Source: G963923955 sp963923955 | GTDB lineage: Bacteria > Pseudomonadota > Gammaproteobacteria > Eutrophobiales > Eutrophobiaceae | NCBI GenBank assembly: GCA_963923955.1 | Contig: OZ000552.1 | Span: 1,302,001 to 1,366,000 of the forward strand | Direction of reading: 5' to 3' | DNA: 64,000 nt | Notes under the pieces: generated by a model | What the model was told of the DNA's origin: nothing | What the model saw: the letters and a program-made list of their open reading frames with translations, nothing else | Databases searched by the model: none | Shown here: positions 18,701 to 28,400 of the stretch, piece after piece | Layout: each line of letters opens with the position of its first letter | How positions within the stretch are numbered: the stretch's first letter is position 1 | Translations under genes and position numbers: made by a program

Positions 18701-19276
18701 CTAAGCGAGCGCAAGCGCTACCTGGATAGCCAGCACGATGATCTGTCTGCTGCACTCAAGATCCTGGAAGATGCCATTCACAAGATCGACAAGGAGACGC
18801 GGACGCGCTTCAAAGAGACCTTTGACAACCTGAACAATAACCTCAAAGAGACCTTCCCGGTCTTGTTCGGCGGCGGGCATGCCTATATGGAAATGACGGA
18901 TGCCGATCTGCTGGAGACCGGCGTAACCGTCATGGCCAGACCGCCGGGCAAGCGCATCAGCACCATTCACCTGCTCTCCGGCGGCGAGAAGGCGCTGACT
19001 GCGGTTGCGCTGGTGTTTTCGATCTTCAAATTAAACCCGGCACCCTTTTGCATTCTCGATGAGGTGGATGCGCCACTGGATGATACCAATGCCGGCCGCT
19101 TCGGTGAGATGGTGCAGGAGATGTCAACAGATGTGCAGTTTCTTTTCATCACCCACAACAAGATCACCATGGAAATCGCGCATCAATTATTGGGCGTCAC
19201 CATGCACGAGGCCGGCGTATCACGCATTGTCTCGGTGGATATGGATGAGGCGGTTGTGCTGGCCGAATCCGCCTGA
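15764..19276 (+). CDS. smc: Chromosome partition protein SMC
   Basis: 1170 residues, full length. The N-terminal ATPase half carries the Walker A motif GPNGCGKS at 31-38. Long coiled coils (about 170-500 and 680-1000) flank a hinge around residues 510-640. The C-terminal half has the ABC signature LLSGGEKALTA near 1070 and Walker B CILDEVDAPLDD near 1095. SMC dimers condense and segregate chromosomes in the cytosol with ScpA/ScpB, which are not in this window. The smc-zipA-ligA order is common in gammaproteobacteria such as Pseudomonas. A gap of 186 bp separates it from the divergent cysZ. Confidence 0.97.
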   Translation: MRLTKLKLAGFKSFVDPTTLIIPGNLVGVVGPNGCGKSNIIDAVTWVMGESSAKHLRGDALTDVIFNGSSSRQAVGQAAVELIFDNSAGKLGGQYASYSEISVKRQINREAVSTYTLNGTRCRRKDIQALFLGTGLGPRGYGIIEQGMISRLIEAKPADLRVFIEEAAGISRFRERRRETETRIRHTHENIERLDDIREELDKQLEHLQRQARAAERYQLLKGEARQRKAELIALNWRSLQAQSAERSEGVRQQENRLEQAIAKLRRVEAEIEKQREVLTAANAAFNQAQSAFYQIGAEISQLEQKIQHSRERAQALQAELENLQQALDSVKTQQQHDQEQREVLTAQLADLEPELHGSRGKSDEAYEALAQAEQAVQGWQSEWDAFNAASSDFTRQIEVDATRLSHLQDGIEEIQERQDLLKTQLEDTNIAALQQDADRLDEELQGCNEAVAEQRAQQQLGQQEVKQYRDAVHALNERLALRRTAQHKIEGKIASLEALQAEDAGGEQALLTRWLADNALQDAPRLVQALEVEPEWMLAVETVLGNFLHDICLENTALSSVKVQDLASGRIGFLAADAGSTGRSCPHYSCLADKLSGNFQVNSLLAGIYVAEDLDQARAMLADIAEGESLVTKDGVWLSRLWLRVNKAQEEGGGVLSREHQIAELKTQYAALQADIRELDRQLDDSHKLLDRAEQSSRAKQEKLNGQQEKAKQLHAQYAAIRTRCEQGRERMGQIQLELEALETQFLSDQQEAAALSTRAARTEEDRAKLDQRREQLTESRERYRIALDRARRQWQSSHEQSHEIALQLESLSSQRASLDQAIQRTDIQAGNYSARIEELARSLETTEAPIAKLQQELEARLAQRVESERNLSAARNEVQAGDRSLREQELGRTTAEAQVQEARGGLEDARMAAQEIQVRLQTVVEQLQEIGAEAEALLSALDDAASAAEWQARLAGVEAKIQRLGPINLAAIEEFTQLSERKRYLDSQHDDLSAALKILEDAIHKIDKETRTRFKETFDNLNNNLKETFPVLFGGGHAYMEMTDADLLETGVTVMARPPGKRISTIHLLSGGEKALTAVALVFSIFKLNPAPFCILDEVDAPLDDTNAGRFGEMVQEMSTDVQFLFITHNKITMEIAHQLLGVTMHEAGVSRIVSVDMDEAVVLAESA

Positions 19277-19349
19277 CCGACTTTAAGTCCGTGGCGGTTG
19301 AGCAAATGGCTTGCGTCTGTCTCTTCCCGTTCAGGTTTTAGGTCTTGCT

Positions 19350-20078
19350 ATGGATGACCTGCGTCTGATTTTATTGCTGCTGGGCATCGCCCTGTTGCTG
19401 CTGATCTATCTCTGGGGCACTGTCGCCGAGCGCAGAGGGCAAAAGAAACAGACTGTGCAGCAGGCAGAACCGGGGCTTGGGCTGCGCGATCTGAATGAGC
19501 AGGACTTCCTACCGGCCGAGCAGGAACCGGGGCCTGTTATGCCGCTCATGGAAACTAAAGCGCCGGATAGGGAGCAGAGCGCTTCGGTTAAGCAGAAAAG
19601 CAACAGCGCAGAACAAGAGGCCGCGGTTGATGAGACTACTGAACTGATCGTCTTGCATATCACGGCCTTGCCGGAAAAGCCCTTCGGCGGCTCGCGGCTA
19701 CTTCGTGCGCTGGCCCTTGTGGAGATGGAATATGGAGAGATGGACATCTTTCATCATTACGGCACGGCTAAAGTGAAGTCCGACCAGGCACTATTTAGCC
19801 TTGCCAATATGTATGAACCGGGCTGTTTTGATCTTCAGAACATGGAAAAGGAGCATGTCCGGGGGCTGAGCCTCTTTCTGCGCCTGCCGGCACCGGTGGA
19901 TGCGCAGCCTGCCTTTGAGTTGATGTTGCATACCGCAAGGAGGCTGGCGGATGAGCTGGGCGGCGAAGTGCGCGCGGCAGGCCATGAGCCGCTTGATGAA
20001 GATGCGCTCGCCAAACTGCGCAATAAGACGATGGCATTTTCTAACCAGCCAATAACTCGTCCCGATGAACATCAATGA
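19350..20078 (+). CDS. zipA: Cell division protein ZipA
   Basis: 242 residues from ATG 19350 (MDDLRLILLLLGIALLLLIY); the frame also has a TTG at 19311 that adds nothing family-like. The N-terminal membrane anchor with short periplasmic start is followed by a variable charged linker (about 30-105) and a C-terminal FtsZ-binding ZipA domain (LHITALPEKPFGGSRLLRAL, GEMDIFHHYG, ANMYEPGCFD). ZipA tethers FtsZ to the inner membrane at the septum. Its last codons overlap the ligA start (ATGA at 20075-20078), so the two are translationally coupled. Confidence 0.93.
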   Translation: MDDLRLILLLLGIALLLLIYLWGTVAERRGQKKQTVQQAEPGLGLRDLNEQDFLPAEQEPGPVMPLMETKAPDREQSASVKQKSNSAEQEAAVDETTELIVLHITALPEKPFGGSRLLRALALVEMEYGEMDIFHHYGTAKVKSDQALFSLANMYEPGCFDLQNMEKEHVRGLSLFLRLPAPVDAQPAFELMLHTARRLADELGGEVRAAGHEPLDEDALAKLRNKTMAFSNQPITRPDEHQ

Positions 20079-22099
20079 CGCCGGAAGATAATGAGCAGGC
20101 GCGGCTGCGCATTGCCGCGCTAAGAAGTGAACTGGAAAAGCACAGTTATCATTATTATGTGCTGGGGGAGAGCATCATCCCGGATGCAGAATATGATCGG
20201 CTTTTTGGCGAGTTGCTCCGCTTAGAAGAGCGCCATCCCGCGCTCATCTCCGCCGACTCTCCCTCGCAGCGCGTGGGGGCCGCGCCCTCCGCTGCCTTTG
20301 CCCAGGTAAAACATGAATTGCCGATGCTGTCTCTGGACAATGCCTTCGATGAGGCATCCATGCGCGCCTTCGACCGGCGCATCTGCGAGAGATTGGATCT
20401 TGCTACGATTCGCTATGCTGCGGAGACCAAGCTCGATGGCGTTGCTATCAGCCTGCTGTATGAGGCCGGCAGGCTGGTGCGCGGCGCAACCCGCGGCGAT
20501 GGCAATGTCGGCGAGGATGTCACGCAAAATATCAGGACGATACGATCCATCCCCCTGCATCTGCGCGGGCGTGGTTATTCGGAAAAGCTGGAAGTGCGCG
20601 GAGAGATCTTTATCAGCAAGGCGGATTTTTCAAGGCTCAATGAACAACAGCAGGCAAAAGGAGAGAAGGTCTTTGCCAATCCGAGGAACACAGCCGCCGG
20701 CAGCCTGCGGCAGTTGGACAGCCGCATGACGGCGGACCGTCCGCTCAGCTTTTTTGCCCACGGCGCGCTAAGCCCGGCAGCGGGCACGCTGCCCAGCTCG
20801 CACCTTGCCATACTGCATAACTTGCAAGACTGGGGTCTGCCGGTAGCCGCCGAGACCGACAAGGCGCAGGGCATTGCTGCCTGTCTCAGCTATCACCGCA
20901 AGATTGGCGCGCGCCGGGCCGAGTTACCCTATGAGATTGACGGGGTGGTCTTCAAGGTTGATGACATTGTGCAACAGCAAACACTAGGCGCCGTCTCCCG
21001 CGCCCCGCGCTGGGCCATCGCGTATAAATTCCCGCCGCAAGAAGAACTCACCAGGGTGCTGGATATCGAGGTGCAGGTGGGCCGGACCGGTGCCCTAACC
21101 CCCGTGGCTCGCCTGGAACCGGTGTATGTCGGCGGGGTAACAGTTACCAATGCCACCTTGCACAACGATGATGAAGTGCGGCGCAAGGATGTACGCATCG
21201 GCGATACAGTCATCATTCGCCGCGCTGGCGATGTGATTCCGGAAGTGGTCGCAGTCGTCAAGGACAAGCGCCCTGAGAATACCCGCCTGTTCAATATGCC
21301 GACGCACTGCCCGGCCTGTGGTGCCCAGACTGTCCGGATTGAGCAAGAGAGCGTCATCCGTTGCAGCGGCCTGCATTGTCCGGCGCAGCGCGTCCAGGGC
21401 CTAATTCATTTTGCCTCGCGGCGGGCAATGGACATTGACGGCCTGGGCGAGAGGTTAATCCAGCAGTTGTTTGAGAAAGATTATGTCAAGGATATTGCCG
21501 ATCTGTTTGCGCTTAAAAAAGAGCAATTGGCCGGCTTGGACAGAATGGGGGAGAAGTCGGCGGATAATCTGCTGGCGGCATTAGAAGACTCCAAGACGAC
21601 ACAGCTGCATCGATTTTTATATGCGCTGGGCATCAGGGAAGTAGGGGAGAGCACGGCGAGAAACCTGGCCGCGCATTTTGGCAGCATGGAGAAGATACAA
21701 CAGGCGACATTGGAAGAACTAGAAGCAGTGGAGGATGTCGGCCCGGTCGTGGCCGGGCATGTGCAGAACTTCTTTGCCGATGCGCATAACAAGGCAATCA
21801 TTGACAGGCTGCTCTTAGCCGGGCTTCACTGGCCGGATGTGGAGACCGCCGGGCGGCCAGATGACCTGCACGGCAAGACCTTTGTCTTAACCGGCAGACT
21901 TGGGCTAATGACCCGTGAGCAAGCAAAAGAACGCCTGCTGGCGATGGGCGCAAAGGTCAGCGGGAGCGTTTCAAAAAAGATCGATTATGTCATCGCCGGC
22001 GAAGATGCCGGAAGCAAGTTAGCAAAGGCCGAAGCCCTAGGGCTAAGGGTACTGAGTGAGACGGATTTTCTTCGATTACTTGACCGGCAAATTACGTAA
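20075..22099 (+). CDS. ligA: NAD-dependent DNA ligase
   Basis: 674 residues, usual length. Domains in order are: Ia NAD-binding helix pair (HSYHYYVLGESIIPDAEYDRL), the adenylation domain with the KLDG motif at Lys119, the OB fold, a four-Cys zinc finger (CPACG...CSGLHCP), helix-hairpin-helix repeats and a C-terminal BRCT domain (GKTFVLTGRLG). It seals nicks in replication and repair using NAD. The start overlaps zipA by four bases. A half copy of the GTCATTCCTG repeat follows at 22109-22134. Confidence 0.97.
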   Translation: MTPEDNEQARLRIAALRSELEKHSYHYYVLGESIIPDAEYDRLFGELLRLEERHPALISADSPSQRVGAAPSAAFAQVKHELPMLSLDNAFDEASMRAFDRRICERLDLATIRYAAETKLDGVAISLLYEAGRLVRGATRGDGNVGEDVTQNIRTIRSIPLHLRGRGYSEKLEVRGEIFISKADFSRLNEQQQAKGEKVFANPRNTAAGSLRQLDSRMTADRPLSFFAHGALSPAAGTLPSSHLAILHNLQDWGLPVAAETDKAQGIAACLSYHRKIGARRAELPYEIDGVVFKVDDIVQQQTLGAVSRAPRWAIAYKFPPQEELTRVLDIEVQVGRTGALTPVARLEPVYVGGVTVTNATLHNDDEVRRKDVRIGDTVIIRRAGDVIPEVVAVVKDKRPENTRLFNMPTHCPACGAQTVRIEQESVIRCSGLHCPAQRVQGLIHFASRRAMDIDGLGERLIQQLFEKDYVKDIADLFALKKEQLAGLDRMGEKSADNLLAALEDSKTTQLHRFLYALGIREVGESTARNLAAHFGSMEKIQQATLEELEAVEDVGPVVAGHVQNFFADAHNKAIIDRLLLAGLHWPDVETAGRPDDLHGKTFVLTGRLGLMTREQAKERLLAMGAKVSGSVSKKIDYVIAGEDAGSKLAKAEALGLRVLSETDFLRLLDRQIT

Positions 22100-22108
22100 C
22101 CAGAGATC

Positions 22109-22134
22109 GTCATTCCTGCGGAAGCGGGAATCCA
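22109..22134. repeat. Single palindromic repeat arm (GTCATTCCTG family)
   Basis: GTCATTCCTGCGGAAG followed by CGGGAATCCA, ten bases after the ligA stop; only the left arm of the inverted pair is present. Confidence 0.7.
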
Positions 22135-22227
22135 GTCAATAAATAATTGCGCACAATCCCATTAACCTAATACAATCTCCCCATACTCAAAGCCACTTTA
22201 TAACGTAAACAAAGACAGGAAACCCAA

Positions 22228-22567
22228 ATGGCACACGCCACCTTCGACACCTTACAGTTCACTCAAGACCCTAAAGGCCGCCGGTGTGTCTGAGGAACAG
22301 GCAAGGGCAGAAGTGCAGGCCATCAGCCTGGCTTTTAGTCAGGTCATAGAGAAGCAGGTGGCGACCAAGTCCGACATCTCCAGCGTTAAGGAAGAACTCT
22401 ACGCCGTCAAAGAAGAACTCAAGCAAGACATTAACCGACTGGAACGTGGCCAGGATGATCTCCAGGCAGAGCAGCGCCTCATCAAATGGATGGTGGGCAT
22501 CAGCCTGATCATTTCCCTGGCGATGCTGCCGATGATGGTGGCTATCCTGTTGTATCTGCTCGGCTAA
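22228..22567 (+). pseudogene. DUF1640-like coiled-coil membrane protein with a one-base frameshift
   Basis: ATG 22228 begins MAHATFDTLQFTQ, the usual start of DUF1640-type proteins, but the frame then reaches TGA after 21 codons. Removing the single G at 22267 joins it to TLKAAGVSEEQARAEVQ and the rest of the protein, which continues through a coiled coil (about 60 residues) and a C-terminal membrane helix (WMVGISLIISLAMLPMMVAI) to 22567. The downstream piece alone is open from GTG 22286. The extra base may be a sequencing error or real inactivation. The function of the family is uncertain. Confidence 0.75.
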
Positions 22568-22632
22568 GCCCTTACCATCCACGGCAAGGCACCGACCAAG
22601 CCGTCCGCACCCTTGCCGCCTCTTTATACTTC

Positions 22633-22709
22633 GTCGTTCCCGCGCAAGTAGGAATCTAGTTGGTTCGTGCCAAGTTCCTTTGTGGATTCCTGGTCAAGCC
22701 AGGAATGAC
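22633..22709. repeat. Inverted palindromic repeat pair at the start of the first passenger gene
   Basis: Left arm GTCGTTCCCGCGCAAG..., right arm GGATTCCTGG...CCAGGAATGAC. The last bases of the right arm contain the ATG (22705) that best fits as start of the following gene. Confidence 0.8.
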
Positions 22710-25059
22710 GTTGCTGTTTGCCACCCTCCTAATCCTCGCCCTCCCCGGTGCGGCCTGGCCGCAGGCGGCGACGCGGACGATTAATACTGCCTTGACGGAC
22801 GGCGCAGGCGCCACCATCACCAGCACCGAGATCGCTGCCACCGGCATTTGGGTGGATGACAACGGCACCAGCAGCCATGTTGACATTACCATCGCCAGCA
22901 CCATCAGCCTGACCGGCGACTCTTCCGATGGTGTCTTGATTGAATATAGCGCCGGTGCCGTGACGATCAACGTGAGCAGCACGATCACCGCCAGTGGGGC
23001 GTCCTTTTACGCCATCAGAAACGAGGACGATGGTTTCGACTTCGTCCCGCTGACCCTGGACTTGCAACAGGGCGCGACCATCAGCGGCGATATCCAGACC
23101 GGCGACAGGGCCAACAGCGTAAGTCTCGTCGGCAACGCGCAAGTGGACGGCGAGGTTGAGCTGCAAGGCGGCGATGACACCCTGACGCTCACCGGCAGCA
23201 CCCTGAGGCTGGCGAGTGCCACCTTCGATCTGGGCGTTGGCACGGACACGCTGAACCTGGCCGGAAATATTGTCGTGGATGCCGCCCGCTTCGGCACCTT
23301 CATCAACTGGGAGAATCTTCGCCTACGCAACACCGCGCAACTTACCGCCAACATCAGCATCAACAGCACCGACACGCACACCTTCACGCTCAGCGACGAT
23401 GCCGTGCTTACCGGTAGCATCGAAACCAGAGGCACTAGCACCGACAGCGTAAGCCTCTCCGACAAGGCTAGAGTCACCGGCAGCGTCGAGACCTTCGGCG
23501 ACGGCAGCAACCCCATCAGCTTGAGCGGCAGCGCCACTATCGGCGGCCAGGTTGACACCGGCGCCGGGGACGACACCATCATCTTGCGCGGCAGCGCCAC
23601 CATCGGCTTGCGCCTCTACGGCAGAAACAGCAGCGACCACCTGAACTACAGCGCCTACGGCAGCGCCGTAACGGTTGTCCTCTTCGGCAGCGACCTCGGC
23701 AAAGGCTTTAACGCCTCCAGCGCCACCGGCATCACCAACGGTTTCTCCGGCATCAACCGCCTGACCGGCAGTGCCAACAACGACAGCTTGACCGGCTATG
23801 ATACGGACGCCACCTGGGCGCTGAACGGCAACGCGAACGAGTCCTTCTACGCACTGGGCGCCGGCACCGACAGCCAGGGCAAGCCCTTCACCCGCAACCT
23901 AAAGTTCTCCGGCTTTGAAAACCTCACCGGCGGCGGCAATAACGACACCTTCCTCGTGCGCGCCGCCCACAGCGGCAACCTGGCCGGCGGCAACGATCTC
24001 TTTGTCCTCAATGCGAAGCTGAGCGGCAGCTTGAGCGGCGCGGCGGGGGGTGACACCTTCAACATCAACGCCAACTACAACGGCGCCATCACCACCGCCG
24101 GCGATGGCATCCGCGCCGTTACCCTGCGCGACGTGGTCCCGAACCTGAACCTGCAAGTCGGCAGCATCAGCATGGTTGGCGAGAGCGCTTATGCCGTGCG
24201 CCTGGAAAACACCAGCGCTGGTGGCGTTGAAGTGGCCGGCGGCGGCATCAGTACCTCCGGCCTGGTCGCAGTTGCCAACAGAGGCAAGCTCTCTTATGCC
24301 ATCTCCGACGTCGCCGGCTCCAGTGGCACCACTATTCTCATCTCCGGCGGCACGATCCGCACCAGTGGCCTGTGGGCGAATGCGATCAACCTGCAAGGCG
24401 ACCTGGGCAGAATCACCTTCTCCGGCGGCCGGATCGAAGTCCAACACGAGCGCGCCGCCGGCATCCAGCTAAGCGAACCGAAGGCCGTCTTGCGCCTGGA
24501 AGCAGGCACCATCACCACCGCCGGCGATGGCGCGGACGGCCTGCGCGCCTACGCCACCCGCCCGGACAGCTCGGCCTTGAAAAACACCGACATCCAAATG
24601 TTCGGCGGCACGATCAACGCCGCCGGTGCCGGCATTCGCATCGGCGATGGCGGCAGCCCGCCGACGGTGGACAACGAAATCATCCTCACCATCTCCAGCC
24701 AGGTGAACGGCAGCCAGTTTAATGGCAGCATTGACGCCCTTGCCGCGCAGAACCTGACCATTGACTTACAACAAGGCGCCAACCTCAGCAGCTACCTTAA
24801 CTTAGGCAGCGGCGATGATAACCTGACCCTCTCCGGCGCCGACGACCCCGCCACGCCCGCCAACGAGGCCGCGCAGGCGAACGGCAATATCTTCTTAAAC
24901 CAAGGCGATGACGTGGTGCGGCTACGCGGCGATGCGCGCGTTACCGGCTTCATCCAAGTCCGAGGCACCAGCGGCCAATACACCTTGGAAAACAATGCCA
25001 GGGTCGTCTCCAGCGGCGGCGCTGACGCCATCCAAGGCGCCTCGGTCTGGACCGCATGA
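22705..25059 (+). CDS. Autotransporter-like passenger protein lacking a beta-barrel
   Basis: 784 residues if ATG 22705 is used; residues 1-21 (MTLLFATLLILALPGAAWPQA) make a clean Sec signal peptide. The body is built of short beta-strand repeats rich in Gly, Asn, Asp and Thr (ITSTEIAATG, GDDTLTLTGS, LSGSATIGGQVDTGAGDD), as in beta-helical passengers. Residues around 320-400 (LDYSAYGSAVTVVL, GITNGFSGINRLTGS, LTGYDTDATWALN) match the next gene closely, so the two are paralogues. The frame stops at 25059 without a barrel domain. In the +2 frame MTLTLNDDAVVDGDISGA continues the repeat pattern to 25133, pointing to a frameshift at the end. It may be a truncated gene or a secreted fragment. Confidence 0.72.
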   Translation: MTLLFATLLILALPGAAWPQAATRTINTALTDGAGATITSTEIAATGIWVDDNGTSSHVDITIASTISLTGDSSDGVLIEYSAGAVTINVSSTITASGASFYAIRNEDDGFDFVPLTLDLQQGATISGDIQTGDRANSVSLVGNAQVDGEVELQGGDDTLTLTGSTLRLASATFDLGVGTDTLNLAGNIVVDAARFGTFINWENLRLRNTAQLTANISINSTDTHTFTLSDDAVLTGSIETRGTSTDSVSLSDKARVTGSVETFGDGSNPISLSGSATIGGQVDTGAGDDTIILRGSATIGLRLYGRNSSDHLNYSAYGSAVTVVLFGSDLGKGFNASSATGITNGFSGINRLTGSANNDSLTGYDTDATWALNGNANESFYALGAGTDSQGKPFTRNLKFSGFENLTGGGNNDTFLVRAAHSGNLAGGNDLFVLNAKLSGSLSGAAGGDTFNINANYNGAITTAGDGIRAVTLRDVVPNLNLQVGSISMVGESAYAVRLENTSAGGVEVAGGGISTSGLVAVANRGKLSYAISDVAGSSGTTILISGGTIRTSGLWANAINLQGDLGRITFSGGRIEVQHERAAGIQLSEPKAVLRLEAGTITTAGDGADGLRAYATRPDSSALKNTDIQMFGGTINAAGAGIRIGDGGSPPTVDNEIILTISSQVNGSQFNGSIDALAAQNLTIDLQQGANLSSYLNLGSGDDNLTLSGADDPATPANEAAQANGNIFLNQGDDVVRLRGDARVTGFIQVRGTSGQYTLENNARVVSSGGADAIQGASVWTA

Positions 25060-25133
25060 CGCTCACCCTGAACGATGACGCCGTTGTGGACGGCGACATC
25101 TCTGGCGCCAGCCTGGGCGCTTTGGCGCTGTAA
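25060..25133 (+). pseudogene. Frameshifted tail of the first passenger gene
   Basis: Overlapping the upstream stop, ATGACGCTCACCCTGAACG reads MTLTLNDDAVVDGDI and ends at TAA 25131-25133. The peptide follows the passenger repeat pattern, so it is probably the continuation of the preceding gene after an indel. Confidence 0.5.
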
Positions 25134-25312
25134 CCAAAACCTGAATTCAACTTGCAAGCGCAAACACAATCAGCCCTTATGCAGGGCAAGCTGCGGAGCA
25201 TGCTTACCTTAAATCGTACTACAAGCTATAATCAGCCAAAATACTGATATACTAGCAAGACTTCATAACTGCCTAAGCCAAAACTCAACCAAACACTAAA
25301 CGAGGAACCGAC

Positions 25313-25438
25313 ATGATTGACACTAACAGATTGTTACCCCGACACACTCACGGCCAGGCGCTGCCTCGCCTGTGCGCCGCCGCCTTCAAGTCATTCACCC
25401 CCCCCCCCCCCCCCCCCCCCCCCCAGAAAAGTCAATAA
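25313..25438 (+). CDS. Leader frame of the autotransporter, ending just after a C27 tract (apparent OFF state)
   Basis: ATG 25313 follows the strong ribosome site GAGGAA at 25302-25307 with good spacing. It reads MIDTNRLLPRHTHGQ..., enters the C tract as Pro codons, and stops at TAA 25436-25438 after 41 residues. One more C (28) or two fewer (25) would connect it to the long autotransporter frame starting beyond the tract; the third frame stops within eight codons. I read this as the true 5' end of the autotransporter gene in a shifted state, with the caution that a 27-base homopolymer is often miscounted in assemblies. Confidence 0.55.
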   Translation: MIDTNRLLPRHTHGQALPRLCAAAFKSFTPPPPPPPPQKSQ

Positions 25439-28400
25439 AATCAGTTAATTACGGGAACTTTCTCACTCATTTTCTAGCTGAACATGCTCGTCCTCATCTT
25501 TGCGAAAGTGGGGAAAGCGGGGAGCAGGGACAGACACTTCCCCCGTTGTTCTTGCGGAAGCAGGAATCCATAAGGGGTAAGGCAAGGCACCCACTGGATT
25601 CCCGCTTGCGCGGGAATGACGCAGGAAAGCGCACCGCCACGCTCCGCTTCACCGCCCTGCTTGCCCGTCTCTTTATAATTCGTCATTCCTGGCTTGACCA
25701 GGAATCCAGTCATAGGGAAGTACTGAAAACTCTGGATTCCCGCTTGCGCGGGAATAGCCTGCCCCGTACTCGATACGGGGACGAAGGAAGGCGCGCTGCG
25801 CCACTCCGCTTCAGCGCCCAGCTACTTCTCTCCTCGTCATTCCTGCGGAAGCAGGAATCCATAAGAACCGAGACAGGGAACCTACTAGATTCCCGTTGTC
25901 ACGGGAATGACGAGGAGGGTAAGGCGGGAAATTTACTAGATTCCTGCTTGCGCAGGAATGACGGGCTTACTTTCCGCCCCGGTCTCATCTTCTTACTCGT
26001 CCTAACCCTCGCCGCTGTCCTCGCCTTCCCTCTCACCGCCCAGGCACAGGGTGTGCCGCAACCCGGCCCTCCGCCGCAAGGCCAGCAGAGCCAACAGCAG
26101 CAGGCACAAGGGCAACAGCAACAGGCACAAGGCCAACAGCCGCCGAGGCAACAGCCGCCGCAGGGCCAACAAGCACAGCAGGGACAGGGACAAGCCCAGG
26201 CCCAGACCGAGTTTGCGCGCATCGCCGCCCAGATTGGCATTGATCCATCGGAGTTTGAGATCGATGCGTCCGACTATGGGAAAACGGAGACGAATTCCGT
26301 AGCGCTTACCCGCTCATTCGGCAATCTCGTTGATGAAGATGTTTTGCGCATCAATACCGGCACCATTCGCACCGACAGAGATGGCATGCTGGTCAATAGA
26401 AACGGGGCCATGCGAAATGAGGGGACGATCACCATAACAGGGAATGGGAACGCTGGCATGGTAATGGGAGCCAACAACCTGGCCGTGAATCAGGGAAATA
26501 TCATAGTGGAAGCGCCATCCGGCAGCACAGGCATTACCACCGATGACGTCCGGAGAGAACCGGTGAAGATTCTCAATGATCGTAATGCAACAATCACAGT
26601 CCAAAGAGATGGATTTGGCATACTTTTAACCCTCTCTAGCCAAGTGATCAATCGTGGAACCATCACCACAGCCGGTGATAGTGGCGACAATGATGCCGGT
26701 ATTCGTCAAACAAGCTTGGTAGCGACGAGGGTTCTCAATGACGGCGCGATTGAGGCACTCAATACCAATGACCTCGGTGTATGGTTCAGCGATCGGGTTA
26801 CGCAAGCACGGCTGGGCAATACCTCGCGGGGCGAGATCAGCGGCGATGGGAAAGGGGTTTTCTTTGGCAGTGGAGGGCCTGCAACTTTGATCAACGCCGG
26901 CAGCATCACCGGCACGAAGGATGACGGGGTGGAGTTCAATGGGGCGGGCAGCACCTTGACCAACAGCGGCACCATCGTCTCGGAACAGGCGATTGCAGTA
27001 GAGTTCACTGCCGTCAATGCGACGCTCACAAACAGCGGCACCATCCGCGCCGATGGCACCGATGCGGATGATTATGCCATTCGCTTTGCGGCCACCGGTG
27101 GCAAGATGGTGTTGCAGGACGGTTCCACCCTTCTCGGGGCGATGGTCTTCACTGACACCGAAATCACCAACGCTGCCACCACAGACGGAGCGCGATTTGA
27201 CGGCACCCTGCGGCGGGCGGTTGTGGATGGGAAGGCCACCAACGTCATCGGCTTTGAAGGAAACACCTTAGTCTTGGATGAGGCGGCCACCCTGGATGGT
27301 AAGGTAAATCTGGCGGCGGGAGCGCTCACTAATAACGGGGCTATCAATGCTCCGGCCGGCAGCATTGCGGTGCAAGTCAGCGCCGGTGGCACCCTCACCC
27401 ACAGCGGCAGCATTCAGGTGCTGGATGCGATGAACCAGCCGAATACGGCCGCCACCGTTGTGCAATTCGACAATGGCGGCACCCTGGCCTTGCGTGGCAG
27501 CGGCCAGGTCACCGGCAACATTGATGGCGGGGCGGGCAACAACACCATGACCCTTGCTGACAATGCGCAGGTAGGCGGCAACATTCTCGCTGGGGCTGGG
27601 AATGACAGCATCACCTTACGCGACAACGCCCGGGTCAACGGCATTGTCCTCGGCGATGGCAACAACACCCTCACCTTAGAAGGTCAGGCGCAAGTGAGCG
27701 GTGTCGTCGCGACCGGGAATGACAGCGACACCATAGCCTTGCGCGACAGCGCCAGCATCGGCGGCTTCATCACTGCCGAGGCCGGCCGCGGCCACTTGGA
27801 CTACAGCGGCTACGGCAGCGCGGTTTCCATTGCCCTCGTGCGCAGCAGTAATCTGGGCTTTGCCGGCAACGCCCCCGGCATCACCAACGGCTTCACCGGC
27901 ATTGACCAACTCACCGGCTCGGCGGATGCGGCCTACACCGATACCTTAACCGGCTACAACACCGCCGCCACTTGGACGCTGAATGCGACACCGGCCTTCT
28001 CCACCTATGCCGTTGAAGGCACCAACCCCACCACCAACGCCGCCGAGACCTACACCCTGGAATTCAGCGCCTTTGAAAACCTGGTGGGCGGTTCCGGGGA
28101 AGATGCCTTTAGCCTCTCCAGCGCCTTTAGCGCAAACTTAAGCGGCGGGGACGGCGATGACCGCTTTACCTTCACCAATGGGGCTGACTTAACCGGTGAC
28201 ATTGCAGGCGGGGATGGGGCCGATACCTTCACCTTCACCGGCACTGGCCAGGTGACGGGCAACATCACCAGCGGGGCGGGCGATGACACCTTCACCCTCT
28301 CTGATGATGCCAAGATAACCGGCGACCTGAACACCGGGGCCGGCGATGATGAGGTGAATATCAGCGACCGGGCGGGGCTTACTGGTGCCATCAACACGGG

